Part shown: one piece after another, positions 23,062 through 34,349 of the stretch
Numbering within the stretch: position 1 is the stretch's first letter
How the letters are laid out: every line of letters starts with the position of its first letter
Source of the DNA: Spinellus fusiger
Lineage: Eukaryota; Mucoromycota; Mucoromycetes; Mucorales; Phycomycetaceae
Length of the DNA: 64,000 nucleotides
Reading direction: 5' to 3'
NCBI GenBank assembly: GCA_025094145.1
Contig: JALLLS010000083.1
Coordinates: 83,129 to 147,128, forward strand
Notes under the pieces: model-generated
The model's database searches: none
What the model saw: the letters and a program-made list of their open reading frames with translations, nothing else
Told to the model about the DNA's origin: nothing
Program-made: the position numbers and the translations under genes

Positions 23062-24424
23062 CAGTGGGGTAGCAAAAAAATTGGCATTTTTTTAGAGATC
23101 CGATATATTTCATATCTTACATAAGAGACACTTGTAGCAGTTTTCTTCCTTTCTTCTTAATAAAAGTATATCCATATTTAATTTAAAATGCAACTAACAG
23201 ACGATCAGAAATTTACCATTGTTAATTTTAGACAAGCAACTATAAAAGTAAAGGAAATAGTTGAAAGAACTGAAGTAAAGCTGCGAACAATTTACAATGT
23301 TCTAAATCAACAAAAGACAAGAGGAACTACCAAACGCCAAGAAGGTTCAGGAAGACCCAAAATATTCAATGAAAGAGGAATAAGACACCTTCTGAACGTT
23401 ATTGGCAAGAACAGACGATTGAATTTAAGTGAGATAACTACATCAATGCCTGAAAAATGCAGCAATTGCATTGTTAGACGTGTACTGTATAAAGGGGGTA
23501 TATTTAGCCGAGTGGCAAGAAATAAATCTTTTTTGAATGAAACACATCAAGAAATAAATCTTTTTTGAATGAAACACATCAAGAAAGAAGACTCAGATTT
23601 GCCAAAGAACATTTCCACTGGACTGTTGATATGTGGAAAAAAGTTATATGGACTGACGAAAGTAGTTTCGAAATTGGCAAAAACAGTCGAGTGGTTCACG
23701 TTTGGCGTAAGGATGGAGAAGCCTATAAAAAAGATTGTCTTGATCCCACATTCAAGAGTGGAAGATCCTCAGTTATGGTCTGGGGAGCCATTCGTCACGG
23801 TGAGAAGTCAGAACTAGTGATGCTTGAGAAGGATGAACGAAAGGCTGTTGATTTTGTCAAGAAAGTCTATGAAGAGTCATTGCTACGTTTCTGGGGTCTA
23901 GAGTGCCACCTAATATTGATGGAAGATGGAACAACCACTCACAAAAGTATTGTAGCAAGTGATTGGAAAAGATAGATAGAAATTGATAGTGTGGAGTGGC
24001 CTGCTCAATCACCCGATCTGAACCCCATTGAAAACCTTTGGATGCAAATGAAAGACAGGGTCCAAGAGAGATGCAACGGTACTGTCAAGACAGACAAGTT
24101 CAAAACTATTATACAAGAAGCCTGGGATTCCTTTGAGCCAAAAACATGGAATTCTTTGGTTGAGACAATGCCAGCACGAATGCAAGAAGTCATCAAGAAC
24201 AAGGGTGGGAGTACCCATTATTAAAGCTATATTTTTAATATTTTTTTATAAGTAAATGTAAAAATAAATTACATATACATATTCTATAGCCTTTCTTTAA
24301 CATAATATGAGCTTTATTACAGTAGAAAATACGTTTTACTTCTCTTGATACAGGAAAAACACTGTATTGATGATATGAAATCAATCGGATTTTTTCAAAT
24401 TGCCAATTTTTTGCTACCCCACTG
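23062..24424 (+). mobile_element. Tc1/mariner-type DNA transposon, defective
   Basis: A 1363-bp element with terminal inverted repeats CAGTGGGGTAGCAAAAAA followed by TTGGCA. TA target-site duplications are at 23060-23061 and 24425-24426. It encodes one transposase pseudogene on the plus strand and sits 125 bp upstream of the hexokinase start, in its promoter region. Its TIRs differ from those of the elements at 3.8 and 14.7 kb. Confidence 0.93.
23188..24224 (+). pseudogene. Tc1-like transposase with a 32-bp tandem duplication and a nonsense codon
   Basis: The N-terminus MQLTDDQKFTIVNFRQA starts a helix-turn-helix region (VKLRTIYNVLNQQKTRG, GSGRPKIF). The catalytic core has WTDESSFE (first Asp), LMEDGTTTHKS (second Asp) and SPDLNPIENLW (final Glu); the end is GGSTHY. 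Lesion 1: a perfect 32-bp tandem duplication (about 23519-23582, unit starting AAGAAATAAATC) shifts frame and introduces a stop at 23566-23568. Lesion 2: TAG after SDWKR at 23973-23975. All three catalytic acidic residues remain, so inactivation seems recent. Confidence 0.9.
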
Positions 24425-24561
24425 TACACTTTGCTATTATATACCTTTCCCTTCTGAAACATTTCTTTACTTTTAGATAGTTTTAGCAAACCCTTTTATT
24501 TCCACTTCTTCCACAGCCATCCATGCGAATAGGTGCCGTATCTCCACCTATTCTACACAAT

Positions 24562-25065
24562 GATTAAAATCAAAGGTTTGCAGATATCCAAATTATTATT
24601 TCCTTTTGTGGATACCTCAATATCAAATTATATTATCAATAGAATAGTGTTGATGAATAGCATTGTTTATTGTAATAGTATAGATAATACTATAGTATGA
24701 TTATAGCTACTGCCCAAGTGAATTCCCTCATAGCAATAGAGTCTATACCCTAAAAGCTTTGTGCTTTATCCTTGGGAGATAGATAACTATGCTCAGGAGT
24801 ATACCCTAGAGACACTAGATAGTATAGAAGACCACCTAAGACTGACTTGAAAGGAGTCTTTACTTGCCTAATAACAATACAATGAGCTCAGGCCCAGATG
24901 AAAACATTGCTTACCTTTTTATCACTAGAATAGCCTTTGGTAGTGTCTATCACTTCCTTCTATTGTTTCTCTTTGTTAATAATGGCACATTACCTTGCTC
25001 AGTTATGCTCATCTTGACGAGTACTTAGATGTTAAGTTGTATGGACAGTATAGGAAATAGCAAAA
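24562..25065 (+). repeat. Dispersed repeat family A, copy 2
   Basis: Same orientation as copy 1 at 14057-14670, starting at the shared AAAATCAAAGGTTTGCAGAT. It also matches 48600-49300. Weaker similarity to the family may continue at 25450-25740, where AATCTTTGGGTGTGTAT recurs in a short ORF (YPKNLWVCIEAV) with a CxxC-like end. Probably the remains of one longer element. Confidence 0.85.
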
Positions 25066-25069
25066 GGAA

Positions 25070-26260
25070 GGGATTATCAAAACAAATAATAATCTCTCTC
25101 TCTATTCTGATAGTGTATACACTAGTTTCCACTCATAAAACTCACAAGTCAAACAATTCACACTCTATTTGCCTTGGAACTAAAGGACATTATTAGAAAC
25201 AATACTTAGTTCTCATTAAGTACTATTGTTAATACCAGTTACAATAAGATAGTTACTGAAGTGATTATGAATATTGAGTCAATAAATGTCTATACATTTG
25301 TTAATATAAGTGACATTGGTTCTATTTTATGGAAAATGACCACTAAAGTTAATTCCGTGTGAGTCCTATAATAAATATTTTCTTAAATATTGTTATGTTG
25401 CAAATACTATGGGCCTAAAGATAACACATTATGTTAAGAGAAGAACATCAGTGACTGAGTTGTAATTTTGGGGTGATTCTTCTATTTCTTGTCTTTACAG
25501 CCAACTCTATACTTTTTAATTGCAAAGTCAGTAGCTATTGCCTAAACAGGCAAGTAGAGTTTGAAATTGATCATTTAGACAGGGGAAAAGCATTCTCAAA
25601 CATATTAGCCAATCATAATAATGGTGTGATTTTATTCTCAGGATATTTCATTATATATCCCAAAAATCTTTGGGTGTGTATTGAGGCTGTGAGAAGAGGA
25701 AACAGTCGCTGCGGACTATGTAATAATGCAAATCATTGAAAATATCTATTTTGTGTATTTCTCCATTGTATAAAACCTTTTAGAAGTGGTTTATATATGT
25801 TCAAACTCTTTATTCTAATAATCCTATAAATAAATGAAACTGTACTATGAATAATTGCTAATAATATTGATTTTACTATTGTAGCTGTACAATGCATGCT
25901 TTACTGCAATATCTTTTACTGTATTGTCGTGCTCTGACTGTGACACTTCATTGATGGACGCACTGAGTTTCGGTCTATGGAATAGGTTGTGTCATTTTAG
26001 GTAAGTGTCTTCATGACAAAAGCGGGTATCTCACTTTCTATAGGCTATCAATTATCTCACACTATCTGTCTATCATGTATCTATTGTGTGTTACAGAAAT
26101 AGTTCTTATTCACACTCAATCAATAGGGATAAATTGTAGTGATTTTATACTAGACATTATAATATCTTTTGCATGAAAAAATTCAATAAAACACACTTAA
26201 TTATTACTTTTTAGATAGTTAGCCTGTAGCATGGGGTTTCCATCAGTTAGTCAACCGAAT
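25070..26260. other. AT-rich intergenic DNA with repeat remnants
   Basis: No gene supported. The ORF at 25473-25739 ends NSRCGLCNNANH, resembling a half zinc knuckle and the NLWVCI segment of family A. I read it as decayed transposon ORF1 sequence, not a host gene. Confidence 0.5.
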
Positions 26261-26269
26261 CTCCAGTGA

Positions 26270-26790
26270 TCACTGGGGAAGGAGAAGGATGGGGATGAAC
26301 CAGAAGGCTTGGACTTTTTCTTGGTTCTAGGTGTATCTTTATGTTCTCTTTTGTTCTATCTACAAAAGCACTATGAGAGGGTACTATTTTCCCTTGGAGA
26401 CATTAGACTATGTCCAAAGCCTCAATGTCTTGTCTTTCATACAATTTTGGTTTGAACACCTATTTGAAGAGAGAGAAAGATGAGTATCTTTTTTGATATA
26501 AAATTAAGAAGAAATGACCTGAAAAGACCATGACATTTAACTTGAAGTATTTTTGTTCGTTGATAGGGCCTGAGGTTCTTGACATGTTTAACTGTTTCCA
26601 AAGGTGAGTACTTGCACTTAGGACATAGGCTTGATATTTTGAATTCATTGATAAGATAGAGTTTGAATCCTTCTTTCTTCAACATCCTCCACATGCCCTT
26701 TCCCTTTATTGTCATTCATCTGGTAGTATTAGCACCTGAATAACTTGCTACAGGCTCTTTATCAGCCTCCTATAAAGATCAAATACATGT
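26270..26790 (-). pseudogene. Transposon protein relic with CPxC zinc ribbon, possibly TnpB/Fanzor-like (C-terminal part)
   Basis: The minus strand reads SYSGANTTR-stop-MTIKGKGMWRMLKKEGF, YLINEFKISSLCPKC, VKNLRPYQRTK and VKCHGLF. After a gap and frame changes come ERQDIEALDIV and KIVPSHSAFVDRTKEN. The order (EF-S-CPxC ... CHG ... RD-ALDI) resembles the end of TnpB/Fanzor-like nucleases: a RuvC region, a zinc ribbon, then an RD-xAAxNI-like final motif. Stops at the TTR position and after ALDIV show it is dead. The same family's central part is found at 15373-15720. The assignment to Fanzor is an inference from motif order; membership in a Mucorales multi-copy transposon family is firmer. Confidence 0.45.
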
Positions 26791-26799
26791 AAGAACCCT

Positions 26800-27628
26800 A
26801 GGTTGATTCTATAAGCATAGTGTATCTTTTTTACTTTATTTGTATATTGTTGGCTGTATAACATCTTCAGTTCAGAAAAAATAGATAGAAATGCAGTGAA
26901 AAACGAAAGAGAAAATAAATAGCCTTTAATAGCATTGAGTGGTATTAGCTACTATTTATCATACATTAATAGGGTTGTGCCATATAAAATCCAGGCAATC
27001 TTGCTCAGTGTTAGCCTATATTCTGTACTGATAAAGAGAGCTTTCTAAATAAATGCAAGTGAATGGAGTCATTTCTGTACATTAATCTAACGCAGTAGTG
27101 TTTTAGTGTGCTTATCTTGACATTTTGGTCATTGACTGGGCATGTATTTATAGTCCAACCTAACTGTCCTACAGGAAGAAAGAAGTACTTAGCTCATAGG
27201 ATTATATGACTGATTCATATCACCCATTCTTTACAGTAAGCTGCCGTTTCTTGGTCATATCACAATGTCTCTACTTTCTGTTTGGTGTCTATCATTATTT
27301 AGACAGTTACAATGGCTTTTGTGCAAATAGCCATATCCACAACAGCTTGTATATCTATTCTGAAGATGGTTCACTCAAGAGGCGATTGGGCATCCATCTG
27401 AAATACTGTGTTGACTTTACAACATCTATAAAGAAAAAAGTGCTTCATACAATAGAAATAAGTCTCTCTTTTCCCTTTTATCACCATGCTTCCAAACAAA
27501 TATTAAACAAATTCAATGAGGGCGACTGTACATTATCTATCAGCCAATCAAATGGCCAGATTCACCCTTCTTAAAATAGAGATTCTATAAGGCTTAAATT
27601 GTTGTGTTGTGTTGATCAAAACTTAATG
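26800..27628. other. Intergenic DNA with one unexplained ORF
   Basis: The ORF at 27206-27574 (122 codons, plus) has a hydrophobic start and the sequence SLKRRLGIHLKYCVDF, but I recognise no family and see no splice partners. The rest is AT-rich. Confidence 0.35.
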
Positions 27629-27630
27629 TA

Positions 27631-28067
27631 CAGTATTTCTCGAAATTATTCACGCACTTGACAAAAAAAAATTCACGCACTTAAAGAAAAAATTCACGCA
27701 CTTAAAGAAAAAATTCACGCACTTAAAGAAAAAATTCACGCACTTAAAGAAAAAATTCAAGCACAAAATGAATAAAAATTCGTGTATTGATGTTTATTAA
27801 ATCGGCTTTCTGTTTAAACAATCTTCGAATCTTGCAACCAAAGATCTGCAAAAACCTTGTAGGTCACTGGTAAGTACTTAGTTGTAAGATTTGAAGATTG
27901 TTTAAACAGAAAGCCGATTTAATAAACATCAATACACGAATTTTTATTCATTTTGTGCTTGAATTTTTTCTTTAAGTGCGTGAATTTTTTCTTTAAGTGC
28001 GTGAATTTTTTCTTTAAGTGCGTGAATTTTTTTTTGTCAAGTGCGTGAATAATTTCGAGAAATACTG
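27631..28067. mobile_element. Foldback MITE, 437 bp, with internal 21-bp repeats
   Basis: The whole element is an inverted repeat flanked by TA (27629-27630 and 28068-28069). Ends are CAGTATTTCTCGAAATTATT then CACGCACTTGAC. The left arm holds four 21-bp units (ATTCACGCACTTAAAG plus A-run, at 27671, 27692, 27713, 27734); the right arm holds three. Inner arms (AATCGGCTTTCTGTTTAAAC and neighbours) pair almost perfectly around a loop of about 60 bp near 27835-27890. No coding capacity. TA flanks and CAGT ends suggest a Tc1/mariner-type transposase mobilises it. Confidence 0.93.
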
Positions 28068-28960
28068 TATGTGCAGCAAATAGACCCCCGTCCTTCTATA
28101 AAAGAGAGAGAGAATATTAAATTCTTACATGTCTTGGAGATGAGAGAATGAACACAACAATACCAAAAAACTAATGTGTCTGCTTAAAATTAAGTGAATA
28201 AAGTGTTCCAGTAGAATATAATAGAAATGAGAAAATGTTAATGGGTGTACCACATTGAAACAGGTGTGCCGGCCTGCAACAAGACGATACCATATAAAAC
28301 CGTTAATGTTAGAGCAATAATAAAAACACTGTACCTTTTTATGAATAAAAAGAAGTCTCTGATCATTAAGTATTGTGGCTGATAGACTGGTACAAAAATA
28401 CTTTTTAGTACCGTGCATACAAAATTGACATACAGTCTAAAGTGCTCTGCTTTTATGAGCATTGTGTACCAAACGTGCATTTAGGCCCATTGGCCATTCC
28501 ATGAAAAGCAGATGAATTGAGATTCATTTGTAGGACACTCTGTGTTCAGAGATGAAGAGTAGAAATCGAAAAAAGAGAGAAAATGAGGAAAACAGAAAAT
28601 GGATCTCCAATGACATGATTGTCAGCAACTAAACACAAAAAAAAACTACCAATGTCCTTTTTTATTTTATTTTAGGAATAGCAAATCTATTGAGAGAAGA
28701 AAATTATTGAACAACACCAGGAAAAAGCTATAGTCGTGAATGTCAACCGCTTTAATATTTATGAAATCAAACAAGCCTCTACTGCAATAAACGACTATTT
28801 TTCTCTGGACAGACAAACAGAAGGTTGGGGCCATTAGTCATTATTACTAAAGAGCTCTTAACACGCAGTAGAATGGCAACTTCACATTGTAGATTACCAT
28901 GAAAAGCCTACCTTAATTCGTAATTAGAGGTGATAGATGTACTGTCCAACAAAAATATCA
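28068..28960. other. Intergenic DNA
   Basis: No supported gene. The minus-strand ORFs at 28125-28480 overlap in two frames and match nothing known. Confidence 0.4.
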
Positions 28961-29090
28961 ATACCTTTTTTTTTTGTAAAGGAGCATTGCTCGTTTTTAT
29001 TGCGAATTCATTATATAGGGAAACATCACAACTCTCGTTTTTGTGTTTTTCTATTTTCTAGTTGTTTTTTGGGTGTTTTGTGTTTTATGA

Positions 29091-32000
29091 TTAAATATAG
29101 TTATCCAAGTTCAACTCGGCCTGTAGCTTGGAGACCAAGCGATCTACTGTCGTCAAAACATGAACAGAGTTGAAAGGAGTGTCATCGAAAATAAAGGCCC
29201 AGTGGTATCTCCAGATAGCTTGCATAACACAGCTAAAGAGAGAGGCAGCAGGAAGATCGGGGTGGCAGGGGAGAGGAAAAAGGAAGGAGCGGAGTAAATG
29301 GTCAAGAGCAGGAATAGTAGGCATAGCATTAAGGTATTTAATGCAAAAGGCACGCCAAACCTCAAACTTGGACGGGCATTCATAGAGAAAGTGGGCTTGT
29401 GTGTCCGTAGAAGATTTGCATAGAAGGCAGATGTCTGAAGTGAGTGTCAGTGGTAGGATAGGGTGGAGGAGTGAGCGACAAGAGATCTTATTATGTATGG
29501 CCCTATACCAAATGGTTCGAACTGAATGGTGGATAGGAAAAGACCAAAAGGCACGCCATTGTGTCGGTCGTAGGGGTGGGTTGAAGAGAGGAGGTGGGTG
29601 TATTTTAGGCAGGCATAGTATTCGATAGATACCAGGAGACAGTTTCATCCATAAGACTTTGGGAATCATAGAGTTAAGCATAGGAGTGGGATCCACTGAA
29701 TCACCGAGTCTTGGAGGTAGATTGGGGGAGGTGTCTTGGAGGAAGTTTGTAGGCAGACATGCTCTAAGCATAAAGGACTACAATGAGTAGTCTGAACTAT
29801 CCAGCAAGCGGAGGAACTTCTTAATGATGGTGGGGTGATGGGTCAACTCTGGCCGTAGTCTTCGTTGGAGGGAGTCTATACTGGGGTCAAATATAAATAC
29901 ATCGGACATACACAGTTGGCGCCAAGAACGAGGAAAGGATTGAGAGTGAGGTACAGGCAGACAGGCAGAAGACAGTGGTAGAGCAAGACAAGTAGCAGTG
30001 TTCAGGGTGAGGTACTTGAAATCTTGAGGTAAGAGATCAAAGGCTGCAAAAATGTTATGAAAGACACTGTCCATGTGTCTAAAGGCAGTAGGACGAAGGT
30101 CAGGGCACAAGAGAGGTAGGCGTGGATCTGATTCTGGTGTGGAAAGAAGTGCTGATAGCCACAGAGTGACCAGGCCATTAGACACCCTTTCAGAGGCACA
30201 GAGAGGTCCTAACCACCGAAGTTGAAGAGCACATTGCTGTAGTAAAGGGTCAAGCAATTCAAGACCACCTTGCTTCAAAAGAGCAAACATAAAACCCAGT
30301 TTCACTGGAGGAAACATACGGTGTTGCATAAACTGTCCTGTCTGAGATCGGATGCGAGAAAGGAAGTCTTTGGGCACTGATATAACTCTCAAGACATGCC
30401 AGAGTTTTGAAAGGATCAATGTGTTAATCACAGTGGTCTTACCCCAAACAGAGAGGGAGCGGGAGATATGGAACTTGTATGCCGTCTTGATGCGGTTAAA
30501 AAGAGAAGCCAGAAAAGTATTGCGCTGTGCAGTGGAGGAGTACAAAGGAAAGCCCAAGTATATCAATGGGTGTGGCGACCGTCGATCATGCCAATCCGTG
30601 ATCTGATACCATGCAAGTATTGGTGACCAGAATGACAATGGTGCTTCACTCAAAGAAAAGGCCTGGGTCTTGTGCATATGTCTTAAGGTGGGTTTGTAGG
30701 CAATTCATATGTGCTATGTTTGGCAAAAACACTACTAGATCATCAGCATAGGCTAACAACTTGATGGGTGGTGGCTGAGGCCTCAAAGTGGGACGAGAAG
30801 GGCGGATGCCAGAGAGTTGGGTGTCATGAAGCAGGCGACGAATTAGAGGCTCTAAAGTAAGATTGAACAGAATAGGTGACAATGGATCCCCTTGACACAA
30901 GCCTCTTAGCTGTGGGAGAGGGCGAGATAAGTGTCCATTGACGTTGATCTGTATCTTTGTAAAGAAGAGTTGGCAGATACAAGTGACAATGGCAGGTGAA
31001 AAGTTGAACTTTTGGAGGACCCTCTGAAGGTACCCTGCATGTATACGATCATATGCTTTTTCTTGGTCGATTAGAAGCTCGATGGCTGTAGAACTAGTAG
31101 TGCGTGCATGTTCCATCAACATCTTAGTCATCGTGCCGTTATCAGCAATGAAACGACCCTTCACAAAATCAGTTTGATAGGGCGATATGAGTGGACCAGC
31201 AGCAGGGATGAGACGGGAGCTCAAGAGACGAGTAAACACCTTAGTATCTGTATTGATCAGTGCAATTGGACGCTAGTTCTTCAATGAGTACAAATCCCCT
31301 CTCTTTGGCAGCAGACTGACACATGTGGATTGCCAGGAAGCCGGAAAGATACCCTTGGTGAGAGCATGGTTTTACACTTGTTTGGTAAGGGAAGCAGAGA
31401 AAGGATGAGAGACAATGAGCTGTAGTATCTCATAGGTCAGTCCATCAGGTCCAGGACTACTCACACGTGGAGAGCGAGAGGTACCAGCCTTAATCTCTTC
31501 TAGAAGAAATAGAGTATCCAAAGCATCTCTGACAGAATCATTCAGAGCTAGGTCGGGTGGCAAGTTGTTAAGAAGGTCTTCTAGTGCTGCTGGATCCAAT
31601 GGGTCTGGAGTATACAACTGCTCATAAAAGCAAGCTGCAGCTTCTTTCATCCCTTCAGGATCAATGTTCAGTGTGTTATTGGTGGGATGGCGAAGACTGA
31701 CAATATTCTTGCGGGTATGGTGACTCTCCACTGTTCTCTTCAAGTATCCAGCAGAGGTCTCTCCATTCTCTCTCCAATGTTTACCTGCACGAAGGGTTTG
31801 TTGTTCAGTGTGTTCATATTGTATGGCATGAAGCTGCCTCTCAATCACTGGCAGTTGAAAATTCTGACCAGGATTGGAAGCAAGCTTCTTTACTAACCGG
31901 TTTCTCTTACTCTGCAGCATTTGTTCCATCTTCTGCAGATTCATCTGTGGTCTTCTATTAAAGGATTTTATAAATCCACATACAGCAGTCTTCGAAAGAT

Positions 32001-32874
32001 CCCATTGTATCTGTAGCGAGTCTCGCACTGAGAAGGCTTTAATAGTCATAGTGATGAAATCAGATAGTTCTTGGCAAAAATCATCTTTTAGCGCCAGTCG
32101 TGGGTTAGCACGCCATAATCCCTTGCCTGTAGTTATAGAAGAAGGAAAGAAGAAAAGAAGAAAAAGAAAAAAGAAGATGATCTGTCCATCTTCCATTGAT
32201 GTAGGTCACTTCTGACTGAACATGGTAGGAGAAGATGTCTTTTGAGGAAAAAATATAGTCAATGGTGGAGGATTGTACACCTCGTTGGAAGGTTGGTAGT
32301 GGTTTTCACCCTCAGGTATCACACTGTCAATGAGTTGGTCCTGAACATACTGCAGCCAAGGCATAGGTGCAAGACAAGGTCGATGAGCATATGCATAATG
32401 TGGATAGTTGAGATCTCCAAGCAAGATGAAGTTGGTGGGGTTAGAGGGCAAAAGATGAGGGTTGGCAAGGAGAGAAGAAAGGAATGAAGAGCAGGTAGGT
32501 GAAGTGGAAGGTGCATACAGCACACAGATGTGGATAGGAGGAAAGAGCATGTTGGCATGCACCACTGTAGCAGTAATGCATCGGCCACAGAGGCTAAAGA
32601 GAGGAACAATGAGTGTAATGTCGGAAGATAATGATACTAGGCCACAGTGAGGTGACCATAGTGAGGAGGAGGTGCGAAATTGTTGGTTAAAGGTGTTTTG
32701 CATAGTGTCTGTATTGGCATGGGTTTCCTGGAGTGCAAGAAGATCCAAGCCTTTACTGCATAGATATTGAATAAATAGTGAGCGTGTGTTGGAGTGGCCA
32801 GTTTTCACTAGCTCTCTGCAATCCATAGAGGCTAATCTAATCATAAAGTGGTGAGAACTCCTCTTCATCTTCAC
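29091..32874 (-). pseudogene. LINE ORF2 (endonuclease + reverse transcriptase + zinc knuckle), inactivated
   Basis: ORF2 nicks the target and copies LINE RNA. Endonuclease block 32206-32874: LDLLALQETHA (catalytic Glu) and LLGDLNYPH (Asp/Asn). Reverse transcriptase: LLIDQEKAYDRIH (motif A), LCQGDPLSPILFNL (motif B) and LLAYADDLVVF (motif C, YADD). Post-RT region: LSVWGKTTVINTLILSKLWH. C-terminal knuckle: CLLCKSSTDTQAHFLYEC. Lesions: an in-frame TGA at 32206-32208; stops between 31240 and 31374 that split the RT fingers region (the pieces before and after are in the same frame); and one frameshift between 30646 and 30677. Key catalytic residues are kept, so decay is moderate. Confidence 0.9.
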
Positions 32875-33478
32875 TTCTCATCTCAAGGTCAGAATCCTCT
32901 TCCTCTTCTTCATTATTGTTAGCATGAGGGTCCATATAGAACTCCTTTTGGTTAGAAGTATCCACATGCGTATAACCTTCAAACACGGTTTGCCGGGCCA
33001 GCAGAGGTGAATCGAGGGTGCCAGGTACTGTATACTCAACATTGGGTGGGTTAGGAAGAGATATCCCTTCCATGACGCCAACTGCTTTGAGGGAAGGTAT
33101 CCCGGGAGTGGGATTGTCCAGTCTTGGTGGCAATACACTTGGACTCTTGGGAAAAGGAGCAGTTACCTTTGGATTAGGAATTATGGGCCCAACCAAAAGA
33201 TTTGTTGGGGGGAGAGGAGCCTTGGGGATGTCTGTGGTGGTGGAGACAGTTTTCCGTTGGCGTTTGCTAGGATCTGCCTCTGAGGGAGGAATTCTGATAC
33301 ACTTGAACTGCAAATGCCCTACAGCGTGGCATAAGAAGCAAGAGCGTAATTCCTTGGGTTTACTGGGGCAGTTAGCCATATCATGACCCATTGCTTTATA
33401 ATATTTACAGTGGACTCCCATACGTAGCCAAGTAGCCAGGAACTCATGTTTACTATCATAAGTCACTCGATGACTCAA
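32837..33478 (-). pseudogene. LINE ORF1 C-terminal part (CCHC zinc knuckles)
   Basis: ORF1 proteins bind LINE RNA. Seen: HCKYYKAMGHDMANCP and CFLCHAVGHLQFKC, two tandem zinc knuckles, after a WLRMG segment. A Pro-rich linker follows, then an acidic C-terminus (EEEEEDSDLEMRSEDEEE). The stop overlaps the start of ORF2 in another frame. The N-terminal half is absent because of the 5' truncation near 33490. Confidence 0.85.
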
Positions 33479-33509
33479 TGTTTTAAGAAGCTTCTATGAG
33501 TTTGGAGGG

Positions 33510-34040
33510 CGACTGTGATTATTCAGACAAGTAGATAATAACGAGACTGAACAAAGATGCTATTTATTAAAGTGAAGGGTGGTTCCTTATTTATACTTTT
33601 TGTGGGTGCCTATCTTTCAGTGGTATTCTACCTTTTGGCAGTTAATGATTAGTCCATGGCCTAGCTTATTGATAGATGCAACTGTATGGTTGGTGGAGAT
33701 GATCTATCCTATGGTAGATTACATAGGTGGAGCTTTATGGTTGGTTCATTGAATAAGCACACCATTATAGAACCTTCAGTTATGTGTCTTTACTTTAATC
33801 ACCTTTGATGCGTCATTATTGTCTACTAAGGATTTATTGATGATAGTAGTTCTGATTAAGTGTCCAATGATACACCAGGCTAAGAAGGTGATTTGTAGTT
33901 ACAACCAATTAGTGAGATGATACAGAGATGTACTATGGTACTTGTGTGCACTCAAGCTTTCATAGAGTGTTCTGAAGGTCACAGCATACTACTCACGTTG
34001 ACCAATTCATGGAGAATCGTTGGATTAAAGTCAAAACATG
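33510..34040 (+). repeat. Dispersed repeat family B, copy 1
   Basis: Similar to 42055-42480 (same orientation) and to 36850-37290 and 49300-49720 (inverted). Shared blocks include GAGACTGAACAAAG, GGTGCCTATCTTTCAGTGG, TTGATGATAGTAGTTCTGAT and GATACAGAGATGTAC. No coding capacity recognised. This copy is followed directly by Tc1 transposase relic sequence. Confidence 0.8.
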
Positions 34041-34215
34041 ACATAGTCTCCATCAACAGATACTTTGACTCATCAGACCAGATGACACCCCCTTACTCAT
34101 CACTTGTCCAACTGACATGCTCCTTAGTCCAACGAGGCCGTTTTTCTTTGTGTTTTGGAGACAAGACTGGCTTGTGGTCTACAGTAAAAAAATTCAAACT
34201 CTAACTGCTTGTAGT
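34041..34215 (-). pseudogene. Tc1-like transposase relic (short)
   Basis: The minus strand around 34060-34090 reads a WSDES-like catalytic block (from GTCTGATGAGTCAAAGTAT). It aligns with the Asp-containing segment of the transposase at 3971-5047. Only this neighbourhood is recognisable and it is interrupted by stops. Confidence 0.6.
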
Positions 34216-34349
34216 AGCTGATAAGGGTGTCTCTATACACATCCATCTCATACTTCAACATTTCCAATTTCATTTCAGTGGATTGTATAATTTTTTAAAA
34301 AAAAAAAGAGTATTCAAAAGAATGAATGTTGACATAAAAAAATTGTTCA

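Larger units (their letters stand above)
28969..33490 (-). mobile_element. Non-LTR (LINE/L1-like) retrotransposon, 5'-truncated and mutated
   Basis: A 4.5-kb minus-strand element. From the right: end of ORF1 with two CCHC knuckles (32837-33478), then ORF2 with AP-type endonuclease, reverse transcriptase and C-terminal zinc knuckle (29091-32874). A 3' untranslated region follows, with an A-rich tail (T run on the plus strand at about 28966-28976). The ORF1 start is missing: the frame is cut near 33490, the usual 5' truncation of LINE copies. No clear target-site duplication was found. It differs in sequence and 3' end from the LINE scrap at 5155-6080, so at least two LINE families are present. 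Confidence 0.9.

Noticed and set aside
27661..28030. Short direct repeats that could suggest a CRISPR array
   Set aside because: The 21-bp units are contiguous with no unique spacers and are mirrored in both arms of a foldback element; the genome is eukaryotic.
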